14,456 bases of DNA, taken from the NCBI GenBank assembly GCA_001804045.1, contig MHFD01000031.1, forward strand, positions 12,690 to 27,145. The letters run 5' to 3'. The translations under genes were made by a program, and so were the position numbers. A model generated the notes under the pieces. That model did not search any database and had not been told where the DNA came from. It was given only the letters and a program-made list of their open reading frames with translations. Shown here one piece after another: positions 13,124-14,456 of this stretch; within the stretch, counting starts at the first letter, position 1; each line of letters begins with the position of its first letter. This DNA is from Omnitrophica bacterium RBG_13_46_9. Lineage in GTDB: Bacteria; Omnitrophota; Gorgyraeia; JABMRN01; RBG-13-46-9.

Positions 13124-13165
13124 GATAAGTAAAATCTCCGTAATCTGTCAGAAATCGCTGTAATC
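13083..13165. repeat. 13-bp perfect inverted repeat before plsX
   Basis: GATTACAGCGATT (13083-13095) and AATCGCTGTAATC (13153-13165) are exact complements 57 nt apart. The right arm ends 14 nt before the plsX start, so a folded leader could hide or present the start region. It may instead just reflect two opposite copies of the same repeat family. Confidence 0.6.
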
Positions 13166-13179
13166 ATTAGAGAAAAATC

Positions 13180-14175
13180 ATGATTAAAGTTGCTTTAGAC
13201 GCGATGGGCGGAGACAGGGCGCCACGTGTTGTTGTCGAAGGCGCGGCGAGGGCATCTAAAGAATTTGATTGCCATATTGTCCTTGTCGGCAAGGAACGGA
13301 ACATCAAAAAATTACTGGAGAAGACCGATTATTCCGCAGAAAAGATTATAATCAAGAACGCCTCCGAGGTTATAAATATGGGTGAGCCGGCCGCCACCAG
13401 TGTGAGGCGGAAAAAAGATTCATCCATTTCGGTCGGCATGGAGATGCTGAAGAATAAAGAGGTCGATGCTTTTATCAGCGCCGGAAACACGGGCGCTGTT
13501 GTGTGCGCGGCAACGCTTAAACTTAGGACGCTGCCCGGTATCGAGCGAGCCGGCATAGGCATAGTCTTTCCGACATTGACAAAGCCGTGCATAATGATAG
13601 ACGGAGGCGCCAATATAGATACGACCCCTCTGCATCTTCTGCATTATGGGGCCATGGGTTTGTCATATTCCAAATATATTTTAGGCATGGAAAATCCGAC
13701 CGTTGGGTTATTAAACATAGGCCAGGAGGAGTCCAAGGGGACGGAGCTGGTCAAGGAGGCGCGGCAGCTTTTTGAGAAAAGCGGGCTAAATTTTATCGGC
13801 AATATTGAGGCGAGGGATGTTTATACAGGGAAGGCCGATGTCGTCGTATGCGACGGGTTCGTAGGAAATATTGTCCTTAAAGTCACCGAAAGCTTCGCGG
13901 AGGCCTCAAGCGCGTTCCTTAAAAAGGAGCTTACAAAAAGTCTTTTACCTAAAATCGGGGCGATCTTGAGCCTTTCGGCTTATAGAGCCATCCGGAAGAA
14001 GATAGATTCTTCCGAATACGGCGGCGCGCCGCTTCTGGGAGTTGACGGCAGGGTCATAATAGCCCACGGCGCTTCAAACGCTAAAGCTATAAAGAACGCT
14101 GTTCGCGCCGCGATAGAATATGTTAAACATAAATTAAATCAGCATATTGTAGAGGAATTAAATACGATACAATAA
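13180..14175 (+). CDS. plsX: Phosphate acyltransferase PlsX
   Basis: Makes acyl-phosphate from acyl-ACP for PlsY, the first committed step of phospholipid synthesis in most bacteria; peripheral membrane enzyme. 331 residues, normal. Motifs: VALDAMGGDRAP (4-15), INMGEPAATSVRRKKDSS (about 65-82), SAGNTGAVV (100-108), DGGAN (141-145), GLLNIGQEESKG (176-187), CDGFVGNIVLK (224-234), SEYGGAPLLGV (278-288). ATG 13180 gives the canonical MIKVALDAMGGD start. Upstream only a weak AGAG is seen as a ribosome site. Placed between rpmF and fabH as in many genomes. Confidence 0.97.
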   Translation: MIKVALDAMGGDRAPRVVVEGAARASKEFDCHIVLVGKERNIKKLLEKTDYSAEKIIIKNASEVINMGEPAATSVRRKKDSSISVGMEMLKNKEVDAFISAGNTGAVVCAATLKLRTLPGIERAGIGIVFPTLTKPCIMIDGGANIDTTPLHLLHYGAMGLSYSKYILGMENPTVGLLNIGQEESKGTELVKEARQLFEKSGLNFIGNIEARDVYTGKADVVVCDGFVGNIVLKVTESFAEASSAFLKKELTKSLLPKIGAILSLSAYRAIRKKIDSSEYGGAPLLGVDGRVIIAHGASNAKAIKNAVRAAIEYVKHKLNQHIVEELNTIQ

Positions 14176-14192
14176 ATGTTGTGAAATTTTTA

Positions 14193-14221
14193 GACATGGA
14201 TGATCCGCGCGAAGCCGTGTC
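14193..14221. promoter_or_regulatory. Inverted repeat in the plsX-fabH gap
   Basis: GACATGG (14193-14199) and CCGTGTC (14215-14221) pair over 7 positions with one G-U, extended by TTT/AAA beyond a single mismatch. No U-tract follows, so an operator or leader hairpin is as likely as a terminator. An AT-rich stretch with TATATT (14241-14246) follows and could be a -10 element for fabH, but no good -35 was found. Confidence 0.3.
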
Positions 14222-14265
14222 AAAACGACAGATATAAGTTTATATTATTAAATTGAGCAACTTAA

Positions 14266-14456
14266 ATGGTTGAGAAGAAAGTAGGTTTTATAGGGTTGGG
14301 CAAATATTTGCCGGAAAACCGCCTGACCAACAAAGACTTGCAGAATATCGTAGACACCAGCGATGAATGGATAACGGAGCGTACCGGCATAAAAGAGAGG
14401 CGTATTGCCCGCGATGACGAGGCTACAAGCGATATGGCGGTAAACGCCGCGAAAAA
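14266..14456 (+). CDS. fabH: Beta-ketoacyl-ACP synthase III FabH, 3'-truncated by window edge
   Basis: Condenses acetyl-CoA with malonyl-ACP to start type II fatty acid synthesis. Only the first 63 codons are in the window. It begins [20 protein letters not shown] and contains the family hallmark [17 protein letters not shown] (37-53) followed by the usual [11 protein letters not shown] helix. The active-site Cys, His and Asn lie beyond the edge. ATG 14266 fits the family N-terminus, though no Shine-Dalgarno sequence precedes it. Directly downstream of plsX, the normal fatty acid/phospholipid gene order. Acetyl-CoA, its primer, is also the substrate of Pta nearby. Confidence 0.95.
   Translation, partial: MVEKKVGFIGLGKYLPENRLTNKDLQNIVDTSDEWITERTGIKERRIARDDEATSDMAVNAAK

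Overview
The window is a bacterial housekeeping segment, almost all of it transcribed left to right. It holds a 5'-truncated tgt, yajC, a fused secDF, recJ, rpmB (the only gene on the minus strand), recG, rsmD, coaD, pta, ackA, rpmF, plsX and the first 63 codons of fabH. Every protein is recognisable from family motifs. No tRNA, rRNA, CRISPR array, transposase or phage gene was seen.

The gene content is that of a free-living bacterium with Sec secretion, type II fatty acid synthesis and a Pta-AckA acetate/ATP module. Fused SecDF, zinc-ribbon forms of both L28 and L32, moderate GC and unusually repeat-rich spacers fit a deep-branching uncultured lineage. Omnitrophota (OP3) is my guess, but nothing here proves it.

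Layout: 2-3723 is the classic tgt-yajC-secDF export cluster. Positions 3724-4370 are a repeat-filled spacer before recJ. recJ converges on rpmB, and rpmB diverges from recG. Positions 8675-9255 are a second repeat-filled spacer before rsmD. Positions 9256-14456 are a compact run: rsmD-coaD-pta (coaD and pta overlap by 4 nt), ackA, rpmF, plsX, fabH. It links CoA synthesis, acetyl-CoA/acetyl phosphate conversion and the entry into phospholipid and fatty acid synthesis.

The unusual part is the non-coding DNA. The two big spacers share modules: heptanucleotide tandem arrays whose unit sequence changes from block to block while the 7-nt step persists; arrays with an AAA every 10-11 nt; a 47-nt dispersed element (46/47 identical); a 40-nt segment (37/40 identical); and AGCTGAT-type heptamer arrays that end at or within one unit of the recJ and rsmD start codons. 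Shorter relatives lie before rpmF and plsX. An 8-nt relative (AGGTCACC) sits in frame inside tgt. recG, pta and secDF also carry extra loops, and ackA seems to lack a C-terminal segment.
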